From: Bacillota bacterium
Lineage (GTDB): Bacteria; Acidobacteriota; Terriglobia; Acidiferrales; UBA7541
Assembly (NCBI GenBank): GCA_023511565.1
Contig: JAIMBE010000010.1
Location: forward strand, 1 to 33,429
DNA: 33,429 nucleotides
Direction: 5' to 3'
Below, in pieces: positions 7,909-14,263 of the stretch. Every line of letters begins with the position of its first letter. Positions within the stretch are counted from its first letter, which is position 1. A program made the position numbers and the translations under genes. The notes under the pieces were generated by a model that saw only the letters and a list, made by a program, of their open reading frames with translations, was not told the DNA's origin and ran no database searches.

Positions 7909-8430
7909 ATGAACACAGCCGAATGCGGGCCCGCGCTGGCCGTACTGGCTGAGACTCCCACCGTGCTGGAGAAGATTCTGCGAGCCGCCACTCCGGAGCA
8001 GATGCAGTTGAAGCCAGCGCCACAGCGGTGGTCGGTCAGCGAAGTGCTGGCGCACCTGACGGACATCGAGCGGGTGTTCCGCGGCCGCGTCCAGCTCATC
8101 GCCGAGCAGGAGTTGCCGGCGATTGCCAGCTACGATCAGGAAGAGGCCTACCGTCGGGGAGACTATTCCTCCGGTCGCGCGGAAGAACATCTGCGTCGCT
8201 TTCACCAGGAACGGGAAGCCACGCTGCGGCTGCTGCGGGCCCTGCCCGATGCCGCACTTGCGCGGCGAGGCCAGCATTCCGAAATCGGAGAGTTCACACT
8301 CAGCGAGTTGCTGCACGAATGGGCGTTTCACGACCTGGGCCACATCCGACAGATTGCCGAGCTGTACCGGGCCCAGGCGTTCTATCCGCATATGGGCGGC
8401 TTCCGACGGTACTACACGGTGAAGCCATGA
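7909..8430 (+). CDS. DinB-family (YfiT/DinB-like) metal-binding protein
   Basis: This 173-residue four-helix-bundle protein belongs to the DinB/YfiT superfamily. Characterised members are metal-dependent hydrolases or thiol transferases, for example for bacillithiol or mycothiol; many have no known role. The three expected metal-ligand histidines are visible: H49 in EVLAHLTDIE, and H141 and H145 in HEWAFHDLGHIRQ. WSVSEVLAHL is the usual family start of helix 2. A strong ribosome site (GAGGAGGGGAAA) precedes the ATG. Its stop overlaps the ATG of the glutaredoxin-like gene (ATGA, 8427-8430), which suggests that the pair is co-translated and that a thiol-linked role is possible, but this is inference. 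Confidence 0.85.
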   Translation: MNTAECGPALAVLAETPTVLEKILRAATPEQMQLKPAPQRWSVSEVLAHLTDIERVFRGRVQLIAEQELPAIASYDQEEAYRRGDYSSGRAEEHLRRFHQEREATLRLLRALPDAALARRGQHSEIGEFTLSELLHEWAFHDLGHIRQIAELYRAQAFYPHMGGFRRYYTVKP

Positions 8431-8909
8431 TCCCTTCCGGCGCATTGGCGCGGCAGATTCTGGAACTGTTCGACGCACTCAGCAGCGAACGGCTGGATCT
8501 ACACGCGATGTTCGAGATGCTCGGAGGCCATCGGCCGGAACAGCAGGGAGCCCTCCTGGACGAAGTGGACCGGATGGTGGCGCAGGGCTGGCTGCGGCCT
8601 GCCACCGGTGGAGACATCTTCGTGCGCACGGAACTGGGCCGACTTGCGTTGGCAGACCGCAGGCAGGTGACCCTACTGACGCGGAACGGTTGCCATTTGT
8701 GCGAAGTGGCGCGGGCACGCCTCGAGCCCGTGCTGGCCGAGTTGGGCGCACAGTTGCGCGTGGTGGATGTGGACTCCGACCCCGTGCTGCGCGATCGTTA
8801 CACGGAAGACGTGCCCGTGATTTTCGCCGGCCCGGTCGAAGTGAGTCGTCATCGCGTTGACCTGGAAAGCCTGCGCCGGGCCCTCCAGCATCAGGCAAGC
8901 GGCACCTGA
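8427..8909 (+). CDS. Glutaredoxin-like protein with N-terminal helical extension
   Basis: The protein has 160 residues. Residues about 80-152 are a glutaredoxin/thioredoxin-fold domain of the DUF836 kind: VTLLTRNGCHLCEVA holds the redox CxxC (C89, C92), VVDVDSDP follows, and EDVPVIFAG carries the cis-proline. Residues 1-78 form a separate helical region, ALLDEVDRMVAQGWLRPATG and FVRTELGRLALA, that resembles a small winged-helix layout, possibly a DNA- or protein-binding module. The start at ATG 8427 overlaps the DinB stop; the frame is open upstream but there it lies inside the DinB-like gene. Its role is probably thiol-disulfide exchange. Whether the N-terminal part senses or binds something is not known. 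Confidence 0.75.
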   Translation: MIPSGALARQILELFDALSSERLDLHAMFEMLGGHRPEQQGALLDEVDRMVAQGWLRPATGGDIFVRTELGRLALADRRQVTLLTRNGCHLCEVARARLEPVLAELGAQLRVVDVDSDPVLRDRYTEDVPVIFAGPVEVSRHRVDLESLRRALQHQASGT

Positions 8910-9029
8910 GTGCAGTCCGCACACGCCCCGCCGACCCTGCGCGCCCCAAATCGCCTGACGACACCCCCGTCTTGCTGAAAACCAGACCGTCACACCACGC
9001 GCGAGCACCGAGCGGCCGGTGCGCCCGGC

Positions 9030-9470
9030 TCAGTGGTCGGATCGCATTTTCGCGCCCACTGATTCTTCCGGCTGGGCGCCACGCCGGCCGCGCACGCGGT
9101 CATAGGCGCTGAGATGGCAGGTCGAGCCAATCGCTTCGTTGTAGTAGGTGGGCACACCCAGCGCCGCGCGCAGCTCTTCGTTGAACCGGCGCAGGTGGGT
9201 AAGCTGCTCAGCCAGTGCCGGCAGTTTGCGACCGTCGTCGGTGAGCAAGAATTTCTGGTAGCCGGCATCCCAGAGGCGGGTGAACTGACCGTTCACCATG
9301 ATCGCCGGCAGGTGTGTGAGTTGGAGCCGGCCGTCGGGACTCCGACGGAACTCCGCACCGCAGCCGTACTTTTCCACACGAACCACGCCCCCGGTGCTCC
9401 GCACGGAAAATCCCCGTGCGGGCAGTGCCTCCAGACAAGCCGGATCGAAACGCTTGTCAACGTACCACAT
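9030..9470 (-). CDS. Conserved-looking hypothetical protein
   Basis: This 146-residue soluble protein has no recognised domain, signal peptide or membrane segment. It begins MWYVDKRFD and contains THLPAIMVNGQFTRLWDAGY and LTDDGRKLPALAEQLTHLRR. Its composition and reading-frame use look like a true gene. It has three cysteines (C12, C37 and one near residue 118), not in a metal-binding pattern. The ATG at 9470 has no ribosome site, but a good promoter (-35 TTGACA, -10 TATTCT) ends only nine bases upstream, so the message may be leaderless, which supports this start. It is divergent from the cysteine-synthesis cluster. A function cannot be given. Confidence 0.6.
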   Translation of the reverse strand: MWYVDKRFDPACLEALPARGFSVRSTGGVVRVEKYGCGAEFRRSPDGRLQLTHLPAIMVNGQFTRLWDAGYQKFLLTDDGRKLPALAEQLTHLRRFNEELRAALGVPTYYNEAIGSTCHLSAYDRVRGRRGAQPEESVGAKMRSDH

Positions 9471-9478
9471 GGTAACTC

Positions 9479-9508
9479 AGAATAGGGACTGCGCCGGCAG
9501 GCTGTCAA
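9479..9508 (-). promoter_or_regulatory. Promoter for the 9030-9470 gene, near-leaderless
   Basis: On the minus strand, TTGACA (9508-9503) and TATTCT (9484-9479) are separated by 18 bases. Transcription would start at about 9472, within two or three bases of the ATG at 9470, and there is no ribosome site. Confidence 0.5.
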
Positions 9509-9565
9509 ACTGTTCAGAAGCCCTTTTTGCCCTTTGAGGTGCCCGGTGCGCTCATTCCCTACTAT

Positions 9566-9593
9566 TTGTAGGGTCTTTCTGGTAAACTATGCT
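9566..9593 (+). promoter_or_regulatory. Candidate promoter of the cysM-JAMM-cysO/moeZ cluster
   Basis: TTGTAG (9566-9571), then 16 bases, then TATGCT (9588-9593). Each box matches the sigma-70 consensus at four of six positions. Transcription from about 9600 would give a leader of about 115 bases before the cysM ATG. Confidence 0.4.
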
Positions 9594-9646
9594 ATGTTGT
9601 CTTCGGAACGCGGGTGAAACCTGTGTATCTATTGCTCTGAGGGACC

Positions 9647-9668
9647 TGCACTGTTCACAACAGGTGCA
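9647..9668 (+). promoter_or_regulatory. Hairpin in the leader of the cysteine-synthesis cluster
   Basis: An imperfect inverted repeat (TGCACTGTT / AACA-G-GTGCA, one bulged G, 3-base loop) lies in the leader upstream of cysM. It has no T-run, so it is not a plain terminator. A regulatory role is possible but unproven. Confidence 0.3.
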
Positions 9669-9714
9669 AGGCAAAGGCGTTATTTCACACGATTGTTTGC
9701 GGAATCAGTCCGTT

Positions 9715-10680
9715 ATGTATGACACGTTCTGCCATCCCGGAACCGATGGCACCAGCGTCGGAGTGCAGGAACGGCAGCAGGTGCTGGGACTGATTGGCGG
9801 CACTCCACTGCTGCGGCTAAGTCGCGTGGTGGCTGAGTTTACCAACGTCGAGTTCTACGTCAAAGCGGAGTGGTTCAACCCGGGCGGCTCAGTGAAGGAC
9901 CGGCCGGCGCTGAACATGATTCTAGAAGGCGAACGGAGTGGCGCCCTGCGGCCGGGCAAGGTGATTTTGGACGCCACCAGTGGAAACACCGGCATCGCCT
10001 ATGCGATGGTGGCGGCGGCGCGGGGCTACCGCGTCAAGCTATGCCTGCCGGGCAGTGCTTCTGCGGAACGCAAGCGCATCCTGCGGGCCTACGGCGCCGA
10101 ACTGGTGATCACACCGGCCGAAGAAGGTTCCGATGGAGCCATTCGCCGCGCGCGGGAAATCTACGCGGAGGACCCCGACCGGTATTTTTATCCGGATCAA
10201 TACAGCAACCCGGCCAACTGGCGTGCCCATTACCAGACGACCGCTGTGGAGATCTGGGAGCAAACGGGAGGCCGAATCACCCACTTCGTCGCCGGGCTGG
10301 GCACCAGCGGAACGTTCGTCGGGGTGACGCGCCGGCTGAAGGAACTGAACCCGGCGATCCGGTGCATCAGTGTGCAGCCGGATTCCGCGTTTCACGGGCT
10401 GGAGGGTTTGAAGCACATGGCCACCGCCATTGTGCCGGCCATCTACGACCCGCATTTGGCCGATGACGACCTGGCCGTGCGCACCGAGCGGGCGTACGCC
10501 TGGGTACGACGGCTGGCGCGCGAGGAAGGGCTGCTGGTGGGCGTCAGCTCGGGTGCGGCGCTCGAGGGCTGCGTGCAGGTGGCACGCCGGTTACCGCGGG
10601 ACCAACACGCCGTGCTGGTTACGGTGTTCCCGGATTCAGGCGACAAGTACCTGAGCGAGCGATTCTGGGAGGAAGACTGA
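9715..10680 (+). CDS. cysM: PLP-dependent cysteine synthase, CysM-type
   Basis: This fold-type II PLP enzyme replaces the side-chain leaving group of an activated serine with sulfide or a protein thiocarboxylate to make cysteine. The 321 residues show GGSVKDR with the PLP lysine K61, TSGNTGIAYAM, which holds the Asn that binds the cofactor, and the glycine-rich phosphate loop GLGTSGTFVGVTRR. The stretch GLEGLKHMATAIVPAIYDP resembles the region around VPELYDP in Mycobacterium tuberculosis CysM, which uses O-phosphoserine and CysO thiocarboxylate. The genes that follow (JAMM, CysO-like carrier) make the same role likely here. An Arg tied to phosphoserine use in that enzyme is not obvious (VQPDSAFHG instead), so substrate choice is open. 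The start at 9715 has a poor ribosome site; the frame is open from 9589. Confidence 0.85.
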   Translation: MYDTFCHPGTDGTSVGVQERQQVLGLIGGTPLLRLSRVVAEFTNVEFYVKAEWFNPGGSVKDRPALNMILEGERSGALRPGKVILDATSGNTGIAYAMVAAARGYRVKLCLPGSASAERKRILRAYGAELVITPAEEGSDGAIRRAREIYAEDPDRYFYPDQYSNPANWRAHYQTTAVEIWEQTGGRITHFVAGLGTSGTFVGVTRRLKELNPAIRCISVQPDSAFHGLEGLKHMATAIVPAIYDPHLADDDLAVRTERAYAWVRRLAREEGLLVGVSSGAALEGCVQVARRLPRDQHAVLVTVFPDSGDKYLSERFWEED

Positions 10681-10683
10681 GCC

Positions 10684-11124
10684 GTGTCCACCCTGCGCAT
10701 CCGGGCGGAGCTGGTCGAGCAGATTCACCGGCACGCGGCCGAAACGTACCCGCAGGAATGTTGCGGGGCCCTGCTGGGACGCGACGACACCGAGGCGCGT
10801 GAAGTGCTCGCCCTGCTGCCCCTGCCCAATCGCCAGCAGGACTCCCCGCGCAACCGGTTTGTGGTGTCCGCGGAAGACGTCCGCGCCGCCGAACGCGCTG
10901 CCCAGCAGCAGTGGCTCGAGCTGGTGGGCTGGTACCATTCCCATCCGGATCACCCGGCGCAGCCGAGTGCGTTTGATCGCGAGCACGCCTGGCCGTGGTA
11001 CAGCTATGTGATCGTCAGCGCCGGCACCGGCGCAAAGCCGGAATTCACCTGCTGGCGACTGGCGGACGACCGCAGCCACTTCAAGCAGGAAAACGTGAGG
11101 ACCACGGCCGGAGCCCAACCCTAA
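10684..11124 (+). CDS. mec: JAMM/MPN+ zinc protease, Mec-like
   Basis: This 146-residue JAB1/MPN+ domain protein is of the type that removes cysteine from CysO-Cys in Mycobacterium (Mec). All catalytic elements are present: Glu25 in PQECCGALLG, and the zinc motif HxHx7SxxD at H85, H87, S95, D98 (WYHSHPDHPAQPSAFD). The GTG start lies three bases after the cysM stop, behind GGAGGAAG, so the two are co-translated. The next gene codes for a CysO-like carrier fused ahead of an E1 enzyme. The expected job is to release cysteine from the carrier. In this organism it may also cut the carrier from its fusion partner after Gly-Gly, which would make it a bacterial counterpart of a ubiquitin-precursor processing enzyme (inference). 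Confidence 0.9.
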   Translation: MSTLRIRAELVEQIHRHAAETYPQECCGALLGRDDTEAREVLALLPLPNRQQDSPRNRFVVSAEDVRAAERAAQQQWLELVGWYHSHPDHPAQPSAFDREHAWPWYSYVIVSAGTGAKPEFTCWRLADDRSHFKQENVRTTAGAQP

Positions 11125-11142
11125 TCTGTAGGAGAGACGACC

Positions 11143-12594
11143 ATGCCCGTCAAAGTGATCATCCCAACGCCTTTGCGGCCCTACGCCGGCCGGCGCGAAA
11201 GCGTGGAATTCGAAGCCAGCACCGTGCGCGACGCACTCGATCGGCTGACCACCGAGTATGGCGAGCTGCGCCGGCATCTGTTCACCGAAGACGGTCGGTT
11301 GCGCAGTTTCGTGAACGTCTATGTGAACGATGAAGACATCCGTTACCTGCAAAAGGAAAACACGCCGCTGCAGGAAGGCGATCAGATCACCATTGTGCCC
11401 TCGATCGCCGGCGGCAGCGACGGCGCAGCGGCGTCGGCGGCAGTCGCGGTTCCGACGCTCTCCAAGGAAGAAATCCTGCGTTACAGCCGCCACCTGATCA
11501 TGCCCGAAGTGGGCCTGGAGGGACAGTTGAAACTGAAGCAGGCCCGGGTGCTGCTGATCGGCACCGGCGGGTTGGGCGCGCCACTGGGACTCTACCTGGC
11601 CGCGGCGGGCGTGGGACGGATCGGACTGGTGGATTTCGACACCGTGGATTTCACCAACCTGCAGCGCCAGGTCATGTTCAGTACGGCCGACGTAGGTCGC
11701 CCGAAGCTTGCAGCGGCCCGGGAACGGCTGCAGGCGCTGAATCCGGAGATTCAGCTCGATACCTTTGAGACGCGGCTGACCAGCGAGAACGCGCTCGAAA
11801 TTCTGCGCCCGTATGACGTGGTCGTGGACGGCACCGACAACTTCCCCACCCGCTATCTGGTCAACGACGCCTGCGTGTTGCTGGGCAAGCCGAATGTGTA
11901 CGGCTCGATTTTTCGCTTCGAAGGTCAGGTGAGCGTGTTCGGCCTGCCCGACGGGCCGTGCTATCGCTGCCTGTATCCCGAACCGCCTCCGCCCGGGCTG
12001 GTGCCGTCGTGCGCCGAAGGCGGTGTGCTGGGCGTTCTGCCCGGCATCATCGGTGCCATTCAGGCGATGGAGACGATCAAGCTCCTCCTCGGGCGGGGTA
12101 AGCTGCTGGTCGGGCGGCTGTTGCTGTTCGATGCGCTGACGATGCGCTTCCGCGAGCTGCGGCTGCGCAAGAATCCGGAGTGCCCGGTGTGCGGACCCCA
12201 CCCCACGGTGACGCGCCTGATCGACTACGAGGAGTTCTGCGGGATCCGCGGCGAAGAAGCGCCGGCACCGACCGCGACCGTACCGGAGATCGAGCCGCGG
12301 GAGCTGAAAGCCCGGCTCGAGCGCGGCGACGACCTCTTCATCCTCGACGTGCGCGAACCGCACGAGTACCAGATCTGCAACCTGAACGGTTACCTGCTGC
12401 CGCTCGGCGAGCTGCCGCGACGTATTCACGAGCTGGACAGTTCGCGTGAAATCGTGGCTCACTGCCGCAGCGGAAAACGCTCAGCCGAAGCCGTCGAATT
12501 CCTGCGCCAGGCCGGCTTCCGCAAGGTGTGGAACCTGAAAGGAGGCATTCTGGCCTGGTCGGACCAGGTGGATCCCTCCGTCCCGAAGTACTGA
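11143..12594 (+). CDS. CysO-like ubiquitin-fold carrier fused to E1 adenylyltransferase and rhodanese (CysO-MoeZ fusion)
   Basis: The protein has 483 residues in three domains. Residues 1-91 are a ubiquitin-fold sulfur carrier very like Mycobacterium CysO (IPTPLRPYAG, FVNVYVNDEDIRYL, ITIVPSIAGG), with the functional Gly-Gly at 90-91. A 16-residue Ala-rich linker (SDGAAASAAVAVPTLS) follows. Residues about 108-365 are an E1-like MoeB/ThiF domain: nucleotide loop GTGGLGAP (140-147), DFDTVDFTNLQRQ, zinc CxxC pairs C273/C276 and C347/C350, and PEPPPPGLVPSCAEGGVLG with the family cysteine C290. Residues about 380-483 are a rhodanese with active loop CRSGKRS (C441). It should adenylate and thiolate the carrier for cysteine synthesis, but adenylation needs a free Gly-Gly end, which here is internal. 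Ribosome site AGGAGA. The neighbours are cysM, the JAMM gene and carbonic anhydrase. Confidence 0.92.
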   Translation: MPVKVIIPTPLRPYAGRRESVEFEASTVRDALDRLTTEYGELRRHLFTEDGRLRSFVNVYVNDEDIRYLQKENTPLQEGDQITIVPSIAGGSDGAAASAAVAVPTLSKEEILRYSRHLIMPEVGLEGQLKLKQARVLLIGTGGLGAPLGLYLAAAGVGRIGLVDFDTVDFTNLQRQVMFSTADVGRPKLAAARERLQALNPEIQLDTFETRLTSENALEILRPYDVVVDGTDNFPTRYLVNDACVLLGKPNVYGSIFRFEGQVSVFGLPDGPCYRCLYPEPPPPGLVPSCAEGGVLGVLPGIIGAIQAMETIKLLLGRGKLLVGRLLLFDALTMRFRELRLRKNPECPVCGPHPTVTRLIDYEEFCGIRGEEAPAPTATVPEIEPRELKARLERGDDLFILDVREPHEYQICNLNGYLLPLGELPRRIHELDSSREIVAHCRSGKRSAEAVEFLRQAGFRKVWNLKGGILAWSDQVDPSVPKY

Positions 12595-12690
12595 GCGGGC
12601 CAACGCTGGCGCGCGGCGGATGCGCGCTCCAACAAAACGGTCGGGATCGCGCTAGCGCACCCATCCTGAACTCAATCCTAGGAGGCCTCC

Positions 12691-13188
12691 ATGGCAATTT
12701 TCGACGAGCTGCTGGAAAACAACCGGCGGTATGCGGAATCGTTTCGTCTGGGCGAGCTATCCCGCCCGCCCGCCAAGAAGCTGGCCGTCGTGGCGTGCAT
12801 GGACGCACGGTTGACAGTGGAGGCGCTGTTGGGACTCAGAACCGGCGACGCACACATCATCCGCAACGCCGGCGGACTGATCACCGACGACGCGCTGCGA
12901 TCGCTGATTCTATCGACGCAGTTGTTGGGGACCCGGGCTGTAGTCGTGATCCAGCACACCGATTGCGGGATGCTGAATTTCAGTGAAGATGAGCTGCGTC
13001 AACGTGTGCAACAGGCCACCGGGCACGACGCCAGCGGACTCCGCTTCCATGTGTTCACCGACCTGGAGCAGAGCGTGGCCGAGCAGGTGCACCGCATTCG
13101 CACCCATCCCTTCCTGCCGCGCGATCTACAGGCCCGCGGGTACATCTACGACGTACACACTGGGCGGCTGCGCGAGGTCTCCCTCTAG
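12691..13188 (+). CDS. Beta-class carbonic anhydrase
   Basis: This 165-residue zinc enzyme interconverts CO2 and bicarbonate. The beta-class signature is complete: ACMDAR with C36, D38 and R40, and QHTDCG with H89 and C92. RNAGGLITDDALRSL is the conserved stretch between them. It is short and lacks extra N-terminal sequence, like the small beta-carbonic anhydrases of the Rv1284/YtiB type. AGGAGG lies just ahead of the ATG. It follows the sulfur-carrier gene after 96 bases and may belong to that transcript, though a direct link between the two activities is not evident. It has no signal peptide, so it is cytoplasmic. Confidence 0.93.
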   Translation: MAIFDELLENNRRYAESFRLGELSRPPAKKLAVVACMDARLTVEALLGLRTGDAHIIRNAGGLITDDALRSLILSTQLLGTRAVVVIQHTDCGMLNFSEDELRQRVQQATGHDASGLRFHVFTDLEQSVAEQVHRIRTHPFLPRDLQARGYIYDVHTGRLREVSL

Positions 13189-13209
13189 CGCCATCTCAAA
13201 CCAGGCCGC

Positions 13210-13231
13210 AAAAACGGCACCGAACCGGTGC
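13210..13231 (-). terminator. Intrinsic terminator of the 13329-13685 gene
   Basis: On the minus strand a GCACCG / CGGTGC stem with a 3-base loop is followed by CG and five T residues. It lies about 100 bases after the stop of the minus-strand gene, in a convergent gap. Confidence 0.5.
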
Positions 13232-13328
13232 GGGCAGCGCCGGTGGCCGCAGATTGAGTCGCACGGGGGCGACGGTGCCCCGGCCGGAACCGCTCGTGCT
13301 GCCGGTCGTCGTTCGCAGGACAAGAGGG

Positions 13329-13685
13329 TTACTGGGAGGATTTTTGTTTGTCGAGTTTGAGCTGGATGACGATTTCCTGGCGCCCGTCCAGACCGGAGAT
13401 GGTGCGCTTGGCAGAGGTCAGATCGCCCCGTTCCGCATGGATTTCGTAGTCCACGTTGGGGTCCAGCCCGCTGAACCGGTACCGGCCCTCCTGGTCGGCG
13501 ATATAGGTGCGCACCATCATCGTCTGGCGGTTTTTCAGATAGACGATGCTGCGGGGCGCGGGGTTTTCGTCCCGGTCCACCACACTGCCGCGGACCGTGC
13601 GCAGCTTGCGTTCTTGCGCCACGCCAACCAGCACCCCCAACGTAACCAGAGAAACGAGCCCCAGAACCTGCAGCGGCTTTCTCAC
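13329..13685 (-). CDS. Secreted carboxypeptidase-regulatory-like domain protein
   Basis: The protein has 118 residues. A hydrophobic N-terminal segment (LQVLGLVSLVTLGVLVGVA) is a signal peptide or anchor. It is followed by a transthyretin-like carboxypeptidase-regulatory domain: VRGSVVDRDENPAPRSIVYL, then YIADQEGRYRFSGLDPNVDYEI, then a beta-rich end. Such single-domain secreted proteins are common in Acidobacteriota and Bacteroidota and are thought to be structural or binding modules. The GTG start at 13685 was chosen for the GGGAGGAAG ribosome site immediately before it and because the signal peptide then sits at the start; the frame is open much further upstream but that part reads unlike protein. 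Its partner and ligand are unknown. Confidence 0.75.
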   Translation of the reverse strand: MRKPLQVLGLVSLVTLGVLVGVAQERKLRTVRGSVVDRDENPAPRSIVYLKNRQTMMVRTYIADQEGRYRFSGLDPNVDYEIHAERGDLTSAKRTISGLDGRQEIVIQLKLDKQKSSQ

Positions 13686-13932
13686 GACCTTCCTCCCTGC
13701 TCGGCGTTTCCGTCCGAGAAAACTTTCCTTCTCCTCCGCCTGAGCTGACGTCCGTGCCGGGTCGGTTTCGCTGCTTCCCCACCGGGCCGCTTCGTTCGCT
13801 CCGTATGCTGTGGACACAACCGAACGACCGAACCGTTCCCACCGAAAGAAGCTCAGCGAAATCGTCTTCTGGACAGTACGATGGCGGAAAGGCAGGAAAA
13901 GATGCCGGACGGATGCGACCACAAAGTAATGG

Positions 13933-14172
13933 CTACCGGTCTTCGTCTTCCTCCTCCTCGTAGAGATCCTCGTCAAAGTCTTCTACGTCGTCTTCTTCCT
14001 CTTCCTCCTCGTCGAAGTCCAGGTCTTCGTCGGAGACGACGTTCAGTAGCACGGGATGCGTCTGCACGACCTCCAACTCGGCCTCGCACTCCGGGCAGGA
14101 GAGGATCTCGCCTTCTTCCACTTCGCCTTCATCCACATCGAGCACCGCAGCGCATTCAGGACACTTCACCAC
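13933..14172 (-). CDS. LysW-like zinc-ribbon protein with long acidic tail
   Basis: The protein has 79 residues. The first 45 form a zinc ribbon with two CPEC knuckles separated by an acidic spacer (VKCPECAAVLDVDEGEVEEG, then CPECEAELEVV), closely resembling LysW, the amino-group carrier for lysine or arginine synthesis in Thermus and archaea. LysW ends in a glutamate that carries the substrate. Here the last 35 residues are instead almost pure Asp/Glu and end EDEDR, so that carrier role is doubtful. The GTG start at 14172 has GGGAGG seven bases upstream; an earlier in-frame GTG at 14187 is less likely. No LysX/LysZ-type gene is nearby. A zinc-binding or chaperone-like role is possible. Confidence 0.7.
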   Translation of the reverse strand: MVKCPECAAVLDVDEGEVEEGEILSCPECEAELEVVQTHPVLLNVVSDEDLDFDEEEEEEDDVEDFDEDLYEEEEDEDR

Positions 14173-14217
14173 GGCCAAGCCTCCCACGGGAAAGTTCGTT
14201 TCGCCTCCCCGCGAGCG

Positions 14218-14224
14218 TATTATA
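14218..14224. promoter_or_regulatory. AT-rich -10 site between divergent LysW-like and Nudix genes
   Basis: This AT-rich spot reads TATAAT on the minus strand and TATTAT on the plus strand in an otherwise G+C-rich 91-base gap. A TTGACA on the minus strand is only 9 bases from TATAAT, too close for a normal promoter. The plus strand has a weak TTCGTT at 17 bases. Confidence 0.35.
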
Positions 14225-14263
14225 GAACGCGGCTGTCAAGCAACCCCAGGACAGCCGGCGGGA

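Noticed and set aside
7735-8478. N-terminal extension of the receiver-like frame
   Set aside because: It lies antisense to the DinB-like gene and reads unlike protein; the ATG at 7734 has a strong ribosome site.
9006-9024. Convergent terminator between glutaredoxin-like and 9030-9470 genes
   Set aside because: A short CACCG/CGGTG stem exists but has no T-run on either strand.
10636-12462. 608-codon open frame on the minus strand
   Set aside because: It is antisense to the JAMM and CysO-MoeZ fusion genes, whose motifs are clear; the frame itself has no domain and is His/Gln/Arg-rich, as shadow frames are.
13948-14020. Simple-sequence repeat
   Set aside because: The CTTCTTCCTC-type run is just the codons for the Asp/Glu tail of the LysW-like protein and does not form a regular repeat.
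14219-14239. Strong minus-strand promoter from TTGACA and TATAAT
   Set aside because: The two perfect boxes are only 9 bases apart, too close for a sigma-70 promoter; only the -10 is kept as a weak candidate.
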